DNA from: Conchocele bisecta
Taxonomy: Eukaryota; Mollusca; Bivalvia; Lucinida; Thyasiridae
Assembly (NCBI GenBank): GCA_029237695.1
Contig: CM055279.1
Location: forward strand, 7,078,685 to 7,142,684
Length of the DNA: 64,000 bases
Direction: 5' to 3'
The notes below the pieces were generated by a model, which searched no databases, was not told the DNA's origin, and saw only the letters and a list, made by a program, of their open reading frames with translations. Shown in pieces: positions 63,041 to 64,000 of this stretch. The stretch's first letter is position 1. Each line of letters opens with the position of its first letter. Made by a program: the position numbers and the translations under genes.

Positions 63041-63500
63041 ACAACCATTTACCCGATCTTCGCGATATTTCACATACACATTCATATCAACGACGGGAAA
63101 CCCCTGTAGCATGTTCGCCAAGGTCAATGATGCTTAAGTACATCGTTTGTTCTGCATTACGTTCGTTTCCGGGCGACAACTTGACTATCATTTGCCCGAT
63201 CTTCGCGATATTTCACATACACATTCATATCAACAATGGGTAGCCCTTATTGCATGTGGGTTTCGTCTCGTCAAGGCCAATGATGCGAAAGCAGATTGTT
63301 TGTTGTTTCCGTGCGATAATTTAGATAATATGAGATAAGATATACTGTATTTATATCAACGATGGGACACGCCTGTAGCATGTTTGCCAAGGCCAATGGT
63401 GCTAAAGTAGATTGTTTGTTGTTTCCGTGCGATAACTTTGATAAGATATGCTTTATTTAGAAAACTTGACTATTAAACGTTCTCACTGCGCCATACAACC
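63040..63500 (+). repeat. About 143-bp tandem repeat, 3 diverged copies
   Basis: CGATATTTCACATACACATT then CATATCAACGACGGGAAACC at about 63062 and 63205, with a third partial copy (TTTATATCAACGATGGGACA) at 63350. GCTAAAGTAGATTGTTTGTT recurs in each. Confidence 0.7.
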
Positions 63501-63649
63501 ATCCATATCAATCAGGCGAAGAATCCTATTGAATGTTGGCTTCTCCCCTCAAGGTCAAGGTCACGGGTGTTTGATTGCAGTTTTGTTCAAGATGGCTCAC
63601 CATTTTCTTGTAGTTTCGAACGAACATAAAAAGTGGCTGGCGTTTCTCA

Positions 63650-63835
63650 AAATGTGGCTGTGACTGGAGAAATGGGGCTCATTGGTTTTGCGAGCAGTGT
63701 AGATCCAGATCAGCCTGTGCATCCGCATAGTCTGATCAGGATCTGCACTGTTCGCAATTTCATAAATGAAACACAGATCATGCTTCTACCAAGCAATGTA
63801 GATTGTTGTCGACCTAGAGGAGACTTATATTAGAT
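63650..63835. mobile_element. Family G hairpin element, copy 9
   Basis: ATGTGGCTGTGACTGGAGAA at the left. Core TCTGATCAGGATCTGCACTG (inverted relative to copy 8). The right end is missing. Confidence 0.7.
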
Positions 63836-63851
63836 CAGAGGCTACATATAT

Positions 63852-64000
63852 CCCCTAAGTAACTGGAATGGACTGTGATATGCTAATTTACCGACTAATC
63901 CAAACGTCACAATATGATTTTCAGATTAGTCCATTTATGAAAATGGGGGTGTTGTTTCTTCTAAAAGATATGAAAATTACTTGCAAAAAGTGCAGATCCT
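63852..64000. mobile_element. Family C MITE, cut by the window end
   Basis: CCCCTAAGTAACTGGAATGG, GTGATATGCTAATTTACCGA and AAAAAGTGCAGATCCT. The left half is present. The palindrome and right half lie beyond 64000. Confidence 0.8.

Overview
This window is animal nuclear DNA with no prokaryotic features. Two intron-split protein genes lie on the + strand, in a landscape dominated by dispersed inverted-repeat elements, tandem repeats and decayed non-LTR retrotransposons. The gene types, the element density and the tRNA-derived SINE pieces suggest a lophotrochozoan, most likely a bivalve mollusc. That placement is inference, not proof.

Gene 1 (about 25.3-44.3 kb) is a rhodopsin-class neuropeptide GPCR. 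I assembled it from six exons: TM1; TM2-TM3; TM4 plus ECL2; TM5; IL3 plus the start of TM6; and the rest of TM6, TM7 and the tail. All five intron phases agree, and the exons join into one 339-codon reading frame plus stop. The sequence most resembles the neuropeptide S receptor / crustacean cardioactive peptide receptor (NPSR/CCAPR) group. The extracellular N-terminus and start codon were not found. The DRY box reads DRA and NPxxY reads NPxxF.

Gene 2 (49.5-55.4 kb) is a complete three-exon glyoxylate/hydroxypyruvate reductase (GRHPR-like, 324 aa) with the Rossmann glycine motif and the Arg-Glu-His catalytic set. A 97-codon upstream ORF ends just before its start codon.

Layout: 0-3 kb, degenerate direct repeats. 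3.06-7.86 kb, a minus-strand I-like non-LTR retrotransposon with broken ORF1, endonuclease, RT and RNase H. 8.7-11.2 kb, hairpin elements. 11.2-14.97 kb, a 51-bp satellite open in both directions, with higher-order repeats. 15.1-18.2 kb, a decayed Jockey/CR1-like element with a nested MITE. 18.4-25 kb, foldback elements. 25.3-44.3 kb, the GPCR and its element-filled introns. 44.5-49 kb, nested hAT-like and hairpin elements. 49.2-55.4 kb, GRHPR. 55.5-56.5 kb, a 190-bp tandem repeat. 56.7-64 kb, more elements and a SINE tail.

The most unusual content is a set of foldback-like elements whose arms are built from very short repeated words. The word runs one way in the left arm and as its complement in the right arm. 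There are three or four unrelated sequence families: CGCGAGAT words (32.9-35.2 kb, with long terminal inverted repeats and a 6-bp target duplication), GGAACGAATT words (four copies), AAATAATTAGAGC words (25.5 kb) and perhaps GGCCAAC words (27.1 kb). Elements also sit within tens of bases of most splice sites in both genes.
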